From Epiperipatus broadwayi (lineage: Eukaryota > Onychophora > Udeonychophora > Euonychophora > Peripatidae): a stretch of 64,000 nucleotides of DNA. The position numbers were made by a program, and so were the translations under genes. The stretch is taken from positions 1,494,212 to 1,558,211 of the forward strand of contig JAQFVV010000153.1 of NCBI GenBank assembly GCA_028023455.1. The letters are read 5' to 3'. Position 1 is the first letter of the stretch; each line of letters begins with the position of its first letter. Below the pieces are notes generated by a model that did not search any database, was not told the DNA's origin, and was given only the letters and a program-made list of their open reading frames with translations. Of this stretch, positions 1 through 11,296 are shown in pieces.

Positions 1-740
1 CATAAGAATGAGTTTCTGATGTAACAGGCTTAACCTTAATTGATAAATTGACAGCCATCCATTTCTCTCAATTATATCACCTCAAAACATAAGAATAGTG
101 CACTCAAACTAACATCTATTTAATATAATCTTAATGTAGTTTGTCTATGCAGCACGATTGAACTCCATTCATAATTTATAAATTTACTGCTTTAACATAA
201 TATTTATTTTTTAAATAAAATGAAAATAATTGATTTAATTAACATACAAACATCTAATAGCATGGCAAGAAATTGCAATTACAAGCTAAAATCCTTTTAT
301 AAAATAATTTTATACAATTATCACTGACTAAATTGTGGCATGATAAATTGAACAAACTACAATCTCTGGCCTTATCTGCTCATAAACAGATTTAAATAAA
401 TAACTACTTACTAACATATTTCATTAAATAGGAGATAAATAATAATTCATTAAAATTTACTTTAAAGTTGATAATTATTCTTTCAGAGTCAATGGGTCCC
501 ATTCAGTCTTTAGGTATTGATTTATTTCTGCAGATTTTATTTACTGAACCATACCTATGGCAGAAGATTTAAGTCACAGATCAGATTTTATTAGAATGAT
601 CCAACAGTGATTTTATCTTGGCTTAATAGATGGTTCTTACTGTAACACTGGACATCAGACCTTTTCAAATATCAGGTGAATACAGAGTGCACACACATTT
701 GGATGGTTTCTTTTCTTGCTAGCAACTTCTTTTTCAGGGC
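1..740. other. AT-rich non-genic DNA upstream of a LINE fossil
   Basis: I see no gene, RNA gene or clear repeat boundary here. The last 200 bases may be eroded endonuclease coding sequence of the LINE that becomes readable near 778, but I could not find the catalytic motifs, so the 5' limit of that element is unknown. Confidence 0.5.
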
Positions 741-777
741 TCAGTAATGGTTTTCAACTTGCCCTCTGCCAGTTTGA

Positions 778-1539
778 CAGAGTGAAGCAGATAATGGCTT
801 CTTTACTTTTGTATCATAAATATCGCTCATAGACCTACTCTACTACACTCCTGACATTCATTACAATCTAAACACCAAGTTAAAATTAGTTCCTTTCTCG
901 GATCATCTAGCTCTGTTAATCTCATTACAGATTGACCCCAAGGTACCTGAACACTCAACTTACAATAGCACAATTTGTCTACTAAACAAATTTGACACCT
1001 CTGAGTCAGTGTTCTCCAAGGCATACATTTTGTTTAACAAAATAGCCATTCTGTCACTTCCACCTTTTCTGGCATGGTTGTCATTAATGGGAATACTCAG
1101 CACACTGATTGATTCACCCACCAGAAAAACCAAAGGGCCAAATCAACTGCTAAAAGAACTTGACTTTATAAATACCAGATTAAGTCTACTTTCACCAAAT
1201 GATACCACCATCCAGGAAATAATGAGTTTTAAAACACAATACCATGAAAAACAAAGAGTTCTTGCTCAGTACATCTCCACAAAGAGATCAAAAATATTCC
1301 TGTACACACATCATAACTGGACTTGGAGCTATATAAAGTTGCACCTTGGATCTTTAAAGCATCCTACTCCAACCATGATACAGGTCAAGGGAGAACTATA
1401 TAGCAGACCAGAGATGCTTACAAAGGTTCATGAGTATTTCAGGACTAAAACAGCAGATCAATATATGACAACTAGTAAAAATTGGAAAGCTTCAAATGAA
1501 TGTTTGGTATATGATATTACTGAGTTACAGATAGTTTAA
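778..1539 (+). pseudogene. LINE endonuclease C-terminus and linker (broken)
   Basis: The frame running into 1009-1539 is open from 820 apart from one stop at 817. Upstream it reads NGFFTFVS, then SLIDLLYYTPDI, then VPFSDHLALLISL. That order (a TF-x-S element, an S-x-ID element and a terminal SDH element) is characteristic of the end of exonuclease-endonuclease-phosphatase domains in LINEs, which nick target DNA to prime reverse transcription. The histidine of SDH is a catalytic residue in the family. The remaining 170 residues form the linker before the reverse transcriptase, with no motif I recognise. The GTG at 1009 is internal to this frame, not a real start. Confidence 0.75.
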
Positions 1540-1689
1540 AAACTCCAATCATATACTGATAGCACTTATCCAGGGCTCCATGACATTCTTAGATTTGTGC
1601 TACTACACCTTAGTAAAATTATAACCTCCATTATTCATGCATGGAATGATTGACATTTTGGCCAAATATTTCCAACATATCCCAGATTT

Positions 1690-2830
1690 GAACCCAGTAG
1701 CACTGGTCCCATTCCTTAAAAAAACAAAAACCCATCCAGCTTGCTAAATCTGCATCCAATTTCAATGATACCCTTATTAATAAAAACAACTGAATCAATA
1801 GTAAAGGACAAAATTCAAGATCAGCTACTTCCCCAGATATCCAGGCACCAATTTGCTTGGAAGGGAGTTTCAATTCCAAGTGCCATTCACTATTTTTTAC
1901 TCACAACAGAATATGTACACACATTCAGAAAGTCCAAGACCCTAGTGATACAACTAGATTTTGCCTTGGCCTTCAATTCTGTAATTTCATCTGTCCTGCT
2001 ACACAAACATTATAGCAAATCTCTCAAATCAATCCTGCTTCACCACTCTTGATGGCAGACTATCAGACAGATTTAACACTCAACTGTCCATCCTCTAGGG
2101 ATCCCCTCTCACCACACTATTCTTTGTTATATACATCAATCCCTTTCTCATTGAAATCGAATGCAAACTACCTGGACTCTATATACCATCCTTACAACAT
2201 CAAATACACCATATATCCTATGTAGAGGATGTCTCAATTTTTCTGTCTGACCAAAACCATCTCCAGCCATTGTTGAAAAGTATTAATAAATACTCCAAGA
2301 AATTGAATCTATGGATAAACTACAACAAATCTTCTACAGGGAGCATTTGGTCTGACAAAACAATACCATCTATGTTCATGGCCCAACCTCAAAAGTTTTT
2401 AGGCTTTCCCATAGCCAAGATTAGACTTGCCATAGCCAAGGAATTACAGAGCTCTATCCTTGAAAAGACAAGGAAGATTAGTATACAGCTCTCTAAAGTG
2501 ACACTCTCTTTCCCAGTCAAAACTACACTGTTAAATATATTAGTTTTCCCCAGTCTCAGCTACTTTCTACCCATAATAAAGACTACCAAGGCTTTTGACA
2601 TATCATTGAACTCTCTTTGCTCTAAGCTGTTTTGGAAGACCAAAGTGGTTGCTATAAGCATAAGGAAAGCTCACATGCTGAGAGAACTCATTGGGCTTGG
2701 TCTCCATGCAGTGTCCATATTGTTCTTACAGAAGGCAATTTCAGTTGTTAGGTCAACTCACCTTAAACATCCAAACCTGACTTCAGTGCTGCCTGTAACT
2801 CTCTCTAACATCAATTCCTCCTTCATATAG
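1690..2830 (+). pseudogene. LINE reverse transcriptase (broken, YVED active site)
   Basis: RNA-dependent DNA polymerase of the 0.7-3.6 kb LINE. Frame 1 (1741-2052) gives HPISMIPLLIKTTESIVKDK and QLDFALAFNSV, matching the RPIS...K..E and D-x-AF-D blocks of LINE polymerases. After a frame change near 2050, frame 2 gives LSDRFNTQLSI, one stop at 2096, then GSPLTTLFFVIYIN, which is the QGSPLSPLLF block. The catalytic YADD box reads SYVEDVSIF at 2216-2242, so the first catalytic aspartate has become glutamate. A following KLNLWINYNKSS matches the 'G-L-x-I-N-x-x-K' block. The frame stays open from 2099 to 2830. Stops and a frameshift make it a pseudogene. Confidence 0.88.
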
Positions 2831-3465
2831 TAAGTGGTTAACTGACCTATCAGACTATGTGACTTCCACTACAAATTTGATAAATCCTATTCTAGAAAGA
2901 AAGACCACTTACTGGGAGACATACAAACTGAAACATCCAGATCTACTGCCATTGCATGATGCTAACAAGCTAGTAATAAAAAAATCAAAAAGGGGGTTTC
3001 TAGAACCCAAATTCATAGACATTTTGCTGAAATGCAATCTCTCCTCTGTACCAATGAACCACTTTCTTGTGTGACAAAGAGGCTTCAACAATCTCAACCC
3101 CCAGTGTCAGCTGTGTTTTTTGACAAATGAAACCATCACTCATATCATCCATACATGTCCAGCTCTTGGTCTGGTCAGGATGTTCATCAATGAAAAGGTC
3201 TCCTGCAATTACAGAGAAGTCCTATTTATACAAAATGTCATAAAGTCATGCTTTTTTGCAAGAATCAGACTATCTGTGGTTTTTTTCTTTTGCAATCTGG
3301 CTTGTCAGATATAAATACATTTTCAATGACTCAAATCTAAATATACTGGAATACTTCATAAAACTTTTAAAAGGCTTTTGCCTCAGAGATCGCATGTTAG
3401 CCTTCAAATGGCTGCATATGGAATCCTGGACATTGGTGAACTTTACATGTCTAAAATTTCCATAG
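2829..3465 (+). pseudogene. LINE C-terminal region with CCHC knuckle (broken)
   Basis: Frame 0 resumes exactly where the polymerase frame stops and reads through one stop at 3072. At 3105-3158 it encodes a C-x2-C-x8-H-x4-C knuckle (CQLC, then THIIHTC), a nucleic-acid-binding motif common at LINE C-termini. After 3256 the sense moves back to frame 1 (ends 3465). The knuckle residues are all preserved although the flanks are broken. Confidence 0.75.
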
Positions 3466-3599
3466 ACTTTAACTGAAATACCCCAAACTTTAATGGATTA
3501 AAGACCCCTAGCTCAACAGTTTCAAGACAATCAGTTTTCTGCAAATTGTTTTGTACCTAAAGTTCTAATAAATATATTTTTTTGAAAAAAAACAACAAC

Positions 3600-5855
3600 T
3601 GTAAATTAAATAAGAGCATTTCAAATATGAAAAAATTGCAGGAACTAAGAAATTTTAGATATTTGCTTTTTTTGTGCTCTGAAAATACCCAAATATTTAA
3701 AATTAGCTGAATTTGGTTTTCAGCATTAATTTTTCAATACCAAGTGATAATAGCTAATATTAACAAAACTTTTCATTTGCAATTACAAGTCAATATTTAT
3801 GAGACTCTAGAAAAACAAAAATTCACTCAATAAGCTCTCTATTAGGTAAAATCATGTTTTCATTTCTTTTTATCAACCTCAGCTCCTTCTAATATTTTTT
3901 TTAAGATTTCTATGTTGTAAATTAATTGTTTTTAGGAATTACTAATGGTGCATGAGTTATTAAAATTTACATATAGCTCTAAATTTGAAATATTAGAATA
4001 AATTTATATCAAAGTGGCAGGCAATGGGCGATTATCATGAGCTATCATGAGCATATAAACAATAAGTAATCACTTATATTTTATAACAAAACTTTGTCAG
4101 CAACCATACATTGAATTATATGAATTTAATTTTAGGAAAAGCTATAAAAAAGAATTAAAACTATATTCTCAATTATTTATTTATTTCTTAGGTTATGTAG
4201 AAAACTATGAATAAAGTCATGAGTAATAGAATTATTAAAAAAAAATTATGATTTTAAATTATGTTTCATAAAATCTCTTCATCAAATTTATAATCATCTT
4301 TATTTTCATTCTAAGTGAATATAAAATTAGAATCAAATGTTAATAGAAGCCTAGTCATATAAAAATATTTTACATTACATATTGGTAAATGTAAGCTATA
4401 TATGTCATGTGACATCTGTCTTTTTATTATTACTAATATACATTTTTGGTAAACTTTTTGACACTTAAGTGCTTCAAAAATATAGGTTGCATTTTATGCT
4501 CAATATTGTAAAGAATTGGTGTTTTCAGGGTTCCTTTTATTATTATAGTAAGTGATATTGCCAAACTAAAGCCTAGTAACAATTAATTAAAACTATGAAT
4601 TATACTTTAATATATAAAAAAAATTCATTACATCATAACATGATTCTTGTAGAAAATATAATATTGCTTTAAAAAATAATAACACTAGAACATACGCAAT
4701 GGTTTTTAAACTAGTAATAGCATATTTTACTGGAAACAAGAAAATAAGCTTTGAAGACTAAAAGAAAAAAGTTAAAATAAAATAAAAATTTGGACTGTAA
4801 ATGATATATATGTGGACATGGAAAGAAAAATATAAAACATTTAGTTGTGACTGTAGAAAATGAAAGAAAAATCGAATAAAAATATAGAAAATGGAAAAAA
4901 CATAAATATGAGAGAAATGAAGGATGTAGAAACGTGTTATTTGTTTGTTTATTTGTTATGTTTATTAGGCATTTATGAGAAAAGACAGTAGAATTAAAGA
5001 ATATTGGAACAATAAAAGCAACTTCTAATCAAGTGGGATAGGAAAAAAAAGTGTGTCAGTACTAACGAATAACTTTATAATAGTTAAGTGGAAGAAAACA
5101 ATAAATGAAAAAAATAGTTTACAGTAATATAAAAAGAAATTATATATGGAGAAAATATTTCATTTAGTTAGCATGGTTTCTTTATATGTGGCTTTTTATG
5201 CAAACAGAAATTTATGACTTCTAAGAAGACATTTTAAGACCCAGCAAACTTTTTTAAAAAATTAATTAGGTTAATTACTAAATTTTACTCAGTTTAAAAC
5301 TTATTGTCAGAGAAAGCTGTAACCATTGAAAATTAAACTAAAATTTAATTATCTGAGTAAAAAATATCCTTTTTATAAGAGAATATTAAAGTTACAATTT
5401 ATGAATATAATTTCAAGTAAATATTCTACAAATTTATATTTAGTTTAATCTATTTCTTGCTTAATGCTTTAATAGTGGGGACTTGAATTCTAAATTATTT
5501 AATTATAATTTAATTTTCATTATACAAAAGTTATTAAAAGTATTATAAAATTTAATTACAAATAAAAATCCCAATTACTGAAATCAAATCTGGCGAAAAA
5601 AAACATAAAATTATTTAATTAAAACTATCAAATTATTTAATGCCACTGCTTTGTATATATCTTAGTAGCAAGAAATGGCAGATTCCAAACTAAAACTTTT
5701 TATATGTCTTTTAGTAAAAAAAAAAAAAATCATTGAAGTTAATCCTATAAAATTGTTGAACTCAACTTCTCATTTTGGTGCTTGAACATCAGGTAATTTA
5801 AAGAGCAGTCAATCATATCATTATTTATTTTTATTTAATGACATATGAAAATTGA
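3600..5855. other. AT-rich non-genic DNA
   Basis: No coding signal, RNA gene, ordered repeat or element boundary that I can support. The stretch is A/T-rich with short homopolymers, for example poly-A at 5716-5729. Confidence 0.5.
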
Positions 5856-6650
5856 ATTATGAATTAAATTTATATTTGCAAATGATTAACTAGTAAATAA
5901 TTTATTAATATTTCTAGAATTCTTAATGTTAAACAATGTAGCAACTTATTAGTATTTATGCTAATAATCATAAGCATTTAATTGTTCTCAGGATATAAAA
6001 AAAAAGTTCACTTAACAACATCAAGTATTGCACCATGACACCATGTACTGATAAGTAAAAAGAAAATAAATAAGTCACAAAGTAACTTTAAGTAAAACAA
6101 GTGGTATATCTTTTATTATGATTTATATTTACTCTTCTTTTAAAATGCAGTAATAATAATCAAACAACAACATATAATATCTACTTCTTTTATAACTTTT
6201 AAATTGACTTCAATATCATTCACATTTATTAACAGTATCTATTGAGTAATATTTGTATCTGAGTGATGCCTACTTGCTTTTTAACACAAAGAAAATTCAA
6301 TAATAGATAAATAATAATATTTTTATTAAAATACTATGGTTCAAAATCATAGATACAATCTTCAAGATAGGCTCACATTAACTTTTCAATCAAAATAAAT
6401 ATCAGCATACTCCTTATCCTGTGCTAAATATGGATACACCCTTTTTTTAAATTAAATTATATTTCTCTTTTAAAATGGTAATGCAAACTTTTTAGATTAA
6501 TCATTTACAAGAGATCTTAAATTATGGCCAAAAGAATTAATATATACAACTATATCGCAATTAATTCTGAGAATTCAATAAGAGTTTACCATAGAACTAT
6601 ACTAAACTTTCATGAATAAAAAAAAAGAATTTCTAGTCTCACATATAAAG

Positions 6651-6978
6651 AAATGCACACATATGATATGTATATAAAATATTGATATAATGGTCTACCT
6701 TTCAAATGCATCTTATAATGAAGTTATAAATTATTTATTGAAAGAAAAATAAATAAACTTTAATAATAATAACAATATATTATGTATGTACATGTAAATG
6801 GTCCCCATGAAAACAAATGCACACATGATATGTATATAAAATATTGATATAATGGTCTATCTTTCAAATGCATCTTATGATGAAGTTATAAATTATTTAT
6901 TGAAAGAAAAATAAATAAACTTTAATAATAATAACAATACATTATGTATATACATGTAAATGGTCCCCATGAAAACAA
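6651..6978 (+). repeat. Two-copy tandem duplication, 164 bp unit
   Basis: Bases 6651-6814 and 6815-6978 are near-identical, differing by a few substitutions and a two-base deletion. The partner arm near 60130-60290 has only one copy, so the duplication arose after the two arms separated. Confidence 0.9.
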
Positions 6979-6994
6979 ATGATAATAAATTTAA

Positions 6995-7741
6995 CCTTTT
7001 AACCGCTAATTTTATCATTGGTTGTATCAGATAAAAATCAAATCTTTTAATTGGCCAACTCACAAACTGAAGACAAAGCCTATTGTTAAAACATATTCGC
7101 CTATAATATTAAATTCAACTCAGATACGTTTATAAAAAGTATATAATTAATTTTTCAGGTCATGAAAAAAACGAAAGTTCTTTCAAAAATAAATTGCTAT
7201 TTATTTATTCTAAAATATTCAATATCGGCAACATAAAAGTTATAATGTAAACAAAAAGATCGACTTTTACGTTATAGAAAAATAAATATTTCTTTTTACT
7301 ACAACTTCAATATTTGGACTAAAATCTTCAATATTTTTCGAAAATAATTTTGTTTTTTTATTATTCTCTCTGAAAATTATGTTTAATTTCCATAAATATT
7401 ATTTAATAATAATTTAAATCGTATTCGAAATGAAAATCTCAGCGTTTTTCTTTATTTTCTTTGATCAGGCAGTTTCTTTGTTCTTTCCAGCCAATCAGAA
7501 TGTCTTTTTCGGCTGAGAGCATGCTAAGAACCAATCACAAATAATGTTCCTTCTTTGTTTAGGTTTAAATGCGTTTTTTTTCTATTTTTTACTTCTAAAA
7601 TAAATCGGAAGATGTCACCATCGTACAGAACTTTTAAAAACGAATTCAATACGTATTTAACGAATATTTTCGTATAAAAACTGGCTGAGTTAGAGTGATT
7701 TCAGATGTCGACGAGGAGCCTCGTAAAAAACAGTCTTTTGG
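6995..7741. mobile_element. piggyBac-like non-autonomous insertion with TTAA duplication
   Basis: The segment is flanked by TTAA on both sides (6991-6994 and 7742-7745). The paralogous arm carries a single TTAA at 60113-60116 with both flanks continuous, so this is a filled site against an empty site. The ends read CCTTTTAACCGC on the left and, on the reverse strand from the right, CCAAAAGACTG: both begin CC directly inside TTAA and share spaced matches over about 18 bases, as expected of piggyBac-superfamily termini. At 747 bp with no transposase frame it would be mobilised in trans. It keeps many CpGs, unlike its flanks, consistent with recent arrival. Confidence 0.78.
7488..7704 (+). promoter_or_regulatory. 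Promoter-like cluster inside the piggyBac-like insertion
   Basis: Two CCAAT boxes (7491-7495 and 7531-7535), a TATAAAAA at 7673-7680 and an initiator-like TTCAGAT around 7700 are arranged in the order and spacing of a TATA/Inr RNA polymerase II promoter; TATA to the Inr A is about 30 bases. Transcription would run right, out of the element, after about 40 bases. A short frame begins ATGTCGACGAGG at 7705 but soon leaves the element and has no recognisable product. This is a motif-based call only. Confidence 0.4.
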
Positions 7742-8789
7742 TTAATATAAAACATTCATTGTGTACAATTTATATAAGCATATATACATAAAGCATATAA
7801 ATTAAAACAATGGGGAAAATGTTACCCAATGACTTATTATTTACCTTGATAAATCAAAAATTAAAATCAATGTGTAGATTTTAATTTTAAAAAATGATCA
7901 GATCAATTATCATTTAATATCTTTTTTTTAACTTTCTTTTGAAAATCGACAGTTATTTTAAATGCCATTATTTATCTTTGTGTGGATTGAATCAATATGT
8001 CAGATGATCTCTCATGACAAATGCATGAATTCTGAAACCATTTGAAGTTTATTTTCTCAATGTATTCTCTTGTCATGCTTAAGCCAAGATGGACCAATCG
8101 AAGATCACACAATTATTTAAGGTGTTTTTAGATAATCCTTAAGTTGATTACCAGGATAGGAATAGCAATTCATTTTCATAGTGCATGCCTGTTGGCAATT
8201 TTTCTTTTCCTCTACAGATGGTAATTATCAGGAAGGATTAAATGGAGGGAAATCAAATTCTCCAGATTGCAACTTTTCCTCTACTCTGCCATTTTAATGG
8301 AATCGACCGAGATAAACTTTTGCAATTACATTAGATAAAGAAAAATAAAAGAATTAATGGCAGCAAAATTTGATAATTTTTTAATGGTGGTTTTCAATAA
8401 TAATCTTCTTGATTACTGTGGTATCTATCCTACACTTTCACAAGACACTGACTTTAACTCTATTGTTAGCATAACTATTGATCTTCAAAAAAAATCTTAA
8501 TATTTTATAATGGTAAAAAATATATACATATGTTCTCTGCAAACATAACCATTTATGATTTTCAAAATATAGATATAAATTTATATGGTAAACATATATT
8601 AATATTTTCAAATATCTAATTTAAATATTAATATTTTTCAATATAAATTAAATTTGTTACAATGATTCATATAGTTTCTTTATTTACTTTACATATTATC
8701 ACTGCCATTTCCAAATTTCAGAATCATGATTAAACATATTGTAATAGTCATATCTGTATTTTTGTGCAACAAAATCTAGACTTTTGGCA

Positions 8790-9120
8790 AATTATTCCAA
8801 AACTGATCAAGATGAGGTAGTGGAGATCTCAATTCCAAAAACACCCCAGTTCCTTCTCTAATGATCAGAGACTTACTACCTTACAGATGACATATATGAG
8901 GCTACATTTATAACTCTTTAATTCATGTGCCAGCAGCAACACAGCAGTGGAACATGAGACTAAAATTGACTAAGCCGAGACTACACTTAATTAAACAAAT
9001 ACAGTCATAGAATATAACTATATGAGATATATGGCCTAATGAACTGATATCATAAATTTTGACTGTGATACTTTAATAACCAATGAGCAAGAAATGAGCC
9101 AAAATTTAAGGAAAATAAAT
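8790..9120 (+). repeat. Old dispersed repeat, partner near 44.6-44.95 kb
   Basis: Bases around 8805-8905 resemble 44660-44760, with shared blocks such as GAGATCTCAA and GATGACAT/GAGTGACAT, and the similarity resumes near ATGAGCAAGAAA at 9085 and 44920. The match is degraded and its limits are uncertain. No coding sense was found. Confidence 0.45.
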
Positions 9121-9752
9121 AAGAAAGAAAATATATAAAATAAAATATATAGCTATCTCACACACAGGTTAGGATGATGTTTGTAAGGTACAAATTACTT
9201 AGATTGAAGAATTCATCATTTACATTTGGAAAATTTATTCGTATATTTAATCTACCACTGGTTATGCCTCAATTATGCTATGTTATAACCTATAAAATTT
9301 GTAATAGTTAGATTACAAAAGTGATCACTGTAAATTATAACTAGCTTTAATATTATTATGATGATCTAAATGTTTCTTTCTACACAGATTGTAAACTCAT
9401 GAAACTAGATTTAAGTTTGAATCAAAGCTGAAATATCTAATTATTATGGAGGGATGAATTGGTGTTTAGTAATATGACTTCAGATACTACAGTGTTTATA
9501 AAATACTTAACCTGAGTCTTTGCATCTCAAATGTGCTCTTAATCATGGGATTTATTCCCATGTTAATTGGTTCTCATGGACCATACTACTTGCTGTGAAA
9601 ATAAGACATTTAGTCCACATGATTGGAACAGCTTGTAAACAAATCCTCTGAATCCTTATGCTCCACTCCTAAATATAATGCTGTCTGAATAAATCAAATG
9701 GATTGACCTTATATCAAGCTCATTATATATGAGAATAATAGCAAGAGCTTAA

Positions 9753-9755
<3 letters not shown>
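9121..9755. other. Non-genic DNA
   Basis: No gene or element recognised. A small dyad lies at 9544-9563 (CATGGGA... TCCCATG). Confidence 0.4.

Positions 9756-9822
<67 letters not shown>
9756..9822. repeat. (TA)n microsatellite
   Basis: About 33 uninterrupted TA dinucleotides. It abuts the left end of a palindromic ribozyme element, and another TA tract abuts its right end, so the element probably inserted into TA repeats. Confidence 0.97.
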
Positions 9823-9824
<2 letters not shown>

Positions 9825-9963
9825 TAAACAAAAATGCAAGTTAAAAAACTTGCTAACGTTTGTATTTATGTCCACAGATGGCGTCCTACCAAAACACCTA
9901 TCAAGCGTATTTTTACATAAACGTCAGAGTAGTTAGTATTCACTATCTCTAACTATAATTCCA

Positions 9964-10007
9964 CTTTCAGATCATGATTTCAAGCTATTTGCTATCGTCA
10001 GTGAAAG
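9964..10007 (-). ncRNA. Hammerhead ribozyme in the inverted unit
   Basis: Reverse-complement copy of the motif described at 10315-10358, with the same core, the same 6 bp stem I and the same TCATGA self-complementary stem III. Confidence 0.75.
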
Positions 10008-10314
10008 ACAGGAATAAAGAAACTAGATCTAAATACAAACTCTGAGCGTTTATGAAACAATTTCTATTCAGCTTGCAAGCGTGAATTTTTTAGACACGTA
10101 ATGTCTTCAAACTCAGCATAGCAAACCAGATAGCTATATGGGTCTGATCTCAGTTCAGCATCACCACATAGTAGAAGCCTCTGCAATCTATATCATTGCA
10201 AGAAAGACCTCAAAGGTACATTACGTGTCTAAAAAATTCACGCTTGCAAGCTGAATAGAAATTGTTTCATAAACGCTCAGAGTTTGTATTTAGATCTAGT
10301 TTCTTTATTCCTGT

Positions 10315-10358
10315 CTTTCACTGACGATAGCAAATAGCTTGAAATCATGATCTGAAAG
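10315..10358 (+). ncRNA. Type I hammerhead ribozyme, unit 1
   Basis: Stem I pairs CTTTCA (10315-10320) with TGAAAG (10353-10358). The core CTGACGA at 10321-10327 fits C-U-G-A-N-G-A, stem II is a short TAGC/GCTT hairpin, and GAAA follows at 10341-10344. Stem III is the palindrome TCATGA, closed by the A15.1-U16.1 pair, and predicted cleavage is after C at 10352. A self-complementary stem III means two copies could fold together as a dimer, as in other short-stem-III hammerheads. The weak stem II may lower activity. Confidence 0.8.
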
Positions 10359-10722
10359 TGGAATTATAGTTAGAGATAGTGAATACTAACTACTCTGACG
10401 TTTATGTAAACGAAAATACGCTTGATAGGTGTTTTTGGTAGGACGCCATCTGTGGACATAAATACAAGCGTTAGCAAGTTTTTTAACTTGCATTTTTGTT
10501 TATCATAAATGTACCTTTGAGGTCTTTCTTGCAATGATATAGATTGCAGAGGCTTCTACTATGTGGTGATGCTGAACTGAGATCAGACCCATATAGCTAT
10601 CTGGTTTGCTATGCTGAGTTTGAAGACATTACGTGTCTAAAAAATTCACGCTTGCAAGCTGAATAGAAATTGTTTCATAAACGCTCAGAGTTTGTATTTA
10701 GATCTAGTTTCTTTATTCCTGT

Positions 10723-10766
10723 CTTTCACTGACGATAGCAAATAGCTTGAAATCATGATCTGAAAG
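10723..10766 (+). ncRNA. Type I hammerhead ribozyme, unit 2
   Basis: Exact copy of the unit 1 motif, 408 bases downstream. Cleavage at this and the neighbouring sites would release a 408 nt monomer that could be circularised. Confidence 0.8.
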
Positions 10767-11130
10767 TGGAATTATAGTTAGAGATAGTGAATACTAACTA
10801 CTCTGACGTTTATGTAAACGAAAATACGCTTGATAGGTGTTTTTTGTAGGACGCCATCTGTGGACATAAATACAAGCGTTAGCAAGTTTTTTAACTTGCA
10901 TTTTTGTTTATCATAAATGTACCTTTGAGGTCTTTCTTGCAATGATATAGATTGCAGAGGCTTCTACTATGTGGTGATGCTGAACTGAGATCAGACCCAT
11001 ATAGCTATCTGGTTTGCTATGCTGAGTTTGAAGACATTACGTGTCTAAAAAATTCACGCTTGCAAGCTGAATAGAAATTGTTTCATAAACGCTCAGAGTT
11101 TGTATTTAGATCTAGTTCCTTTATTCCTGT

Positions 11131-11174
11131 CTTTCACTGACGATAGCAAATAGCTTGAAATCATGATCTGAAAG
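11131..11174 (+). ncRNA. Type I hammerhead ribozyme, partial unit 3
   Basis: Third copy, again 408 bases on. The predicted cleavage site at 11168 lies 103 bases before the right end of the element. Confidence 0.8.
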
Positions 11175-11271
11175 TGGAATTATAGTTAGAGATAGTGAAT
11201 ACTAACTACTCTGACGTTTATGTAAACGAAAATACGCTTGATAGGTGTTTTTGGTAGGACGCCATCTGTGG

Positions 11272-11296
11272 ATATATATATATATATATATATATA
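11272..11296. repeat. (TA)n microsatellite
   Basis: Twelve TA units abutting the right end of the retrozyme-like array. Confidence 0.9.

Larger units (their letters stand above)
745..3595 (+). mobile_element. Decayed non-LTR retrotransposon (LINE)
   Basis: This is a LINE remnant read on the + strand. In order it carries the end of an apurinic-type endonuclease, a linker, a reverse transcriptase, a C-terminal region and a zinc knuckle, followed by an AATAAA-like signal near 3569 and an A-rich 3' end at 3585-3595. Coding sense passes through frame 1 (778-2052), frame 2 (about 2050-2830), frame 0 (2829-3314) and frame 1 again to 3465, so it is inactive. No target duplication was found and the 5' end is undefined. 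The clade is unresolved: endonuclease plus C-terminal knuckle fits several LINE clades. Confidence 0.85.
5860..8745 (+). repeat. Left arm of a divergent long inverted repeat
   Basis: This segment aligns with the reverse complement of 59100-61450 through most of its length. Anchors include 5917-5945 against about 61355-61385, a pair of unique blocks around 8025-8050 and 59845-59870, and the block near 8458-8480 against 59390-59412. Divergence is clear but order is collinear. The two copies differ by a 747 bp insertion here (6995-7741), a 164 bp tandem duplication here, and large ATT expansions in the partner. It may be two copies of an unrecognised interspersed element or an inverted segmental duplication; I see no coding capacity. 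Confidence 0.8.
9823..11271 (+). mobile_element. Palindromic tandem retrozyme-like element, 408 bp unit
   Basis: One inverted unit (9823-10220) is followed by about 2.6 direct units (10221-10630, 10631-11038, 11039-11271). Period is 408 bp, set by an ACGTGTC landmark at 10223, 10631 and 11039, and units are nearly identical, so the array is young. Each unit holds a hammerhead core with a 6 bp stem I. There is no ORF. The unit is CpG-richer than its surroundings. The left end extends about 49 nt further along the unit than the right end. Tandem non-coding units with a type I hammerhead fit the 'retrozyme' class described in plants and animals; the leading inverted unit is unusual. Confidence 0.85.

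Noticed and set aside
827-1024. Cysteine-rich minus-strand ORF (65 codons)
   Set aside because: It lies opposite the LINE endonuclease end, which explains the open frame better.
9823-11271. A CRISPR array or ordinary satellite DNA
   Set aside because: Units are 408 bp without spacers, the first unit is inverted, and the array is short and bounded by TA repeats with ribozymes inside.
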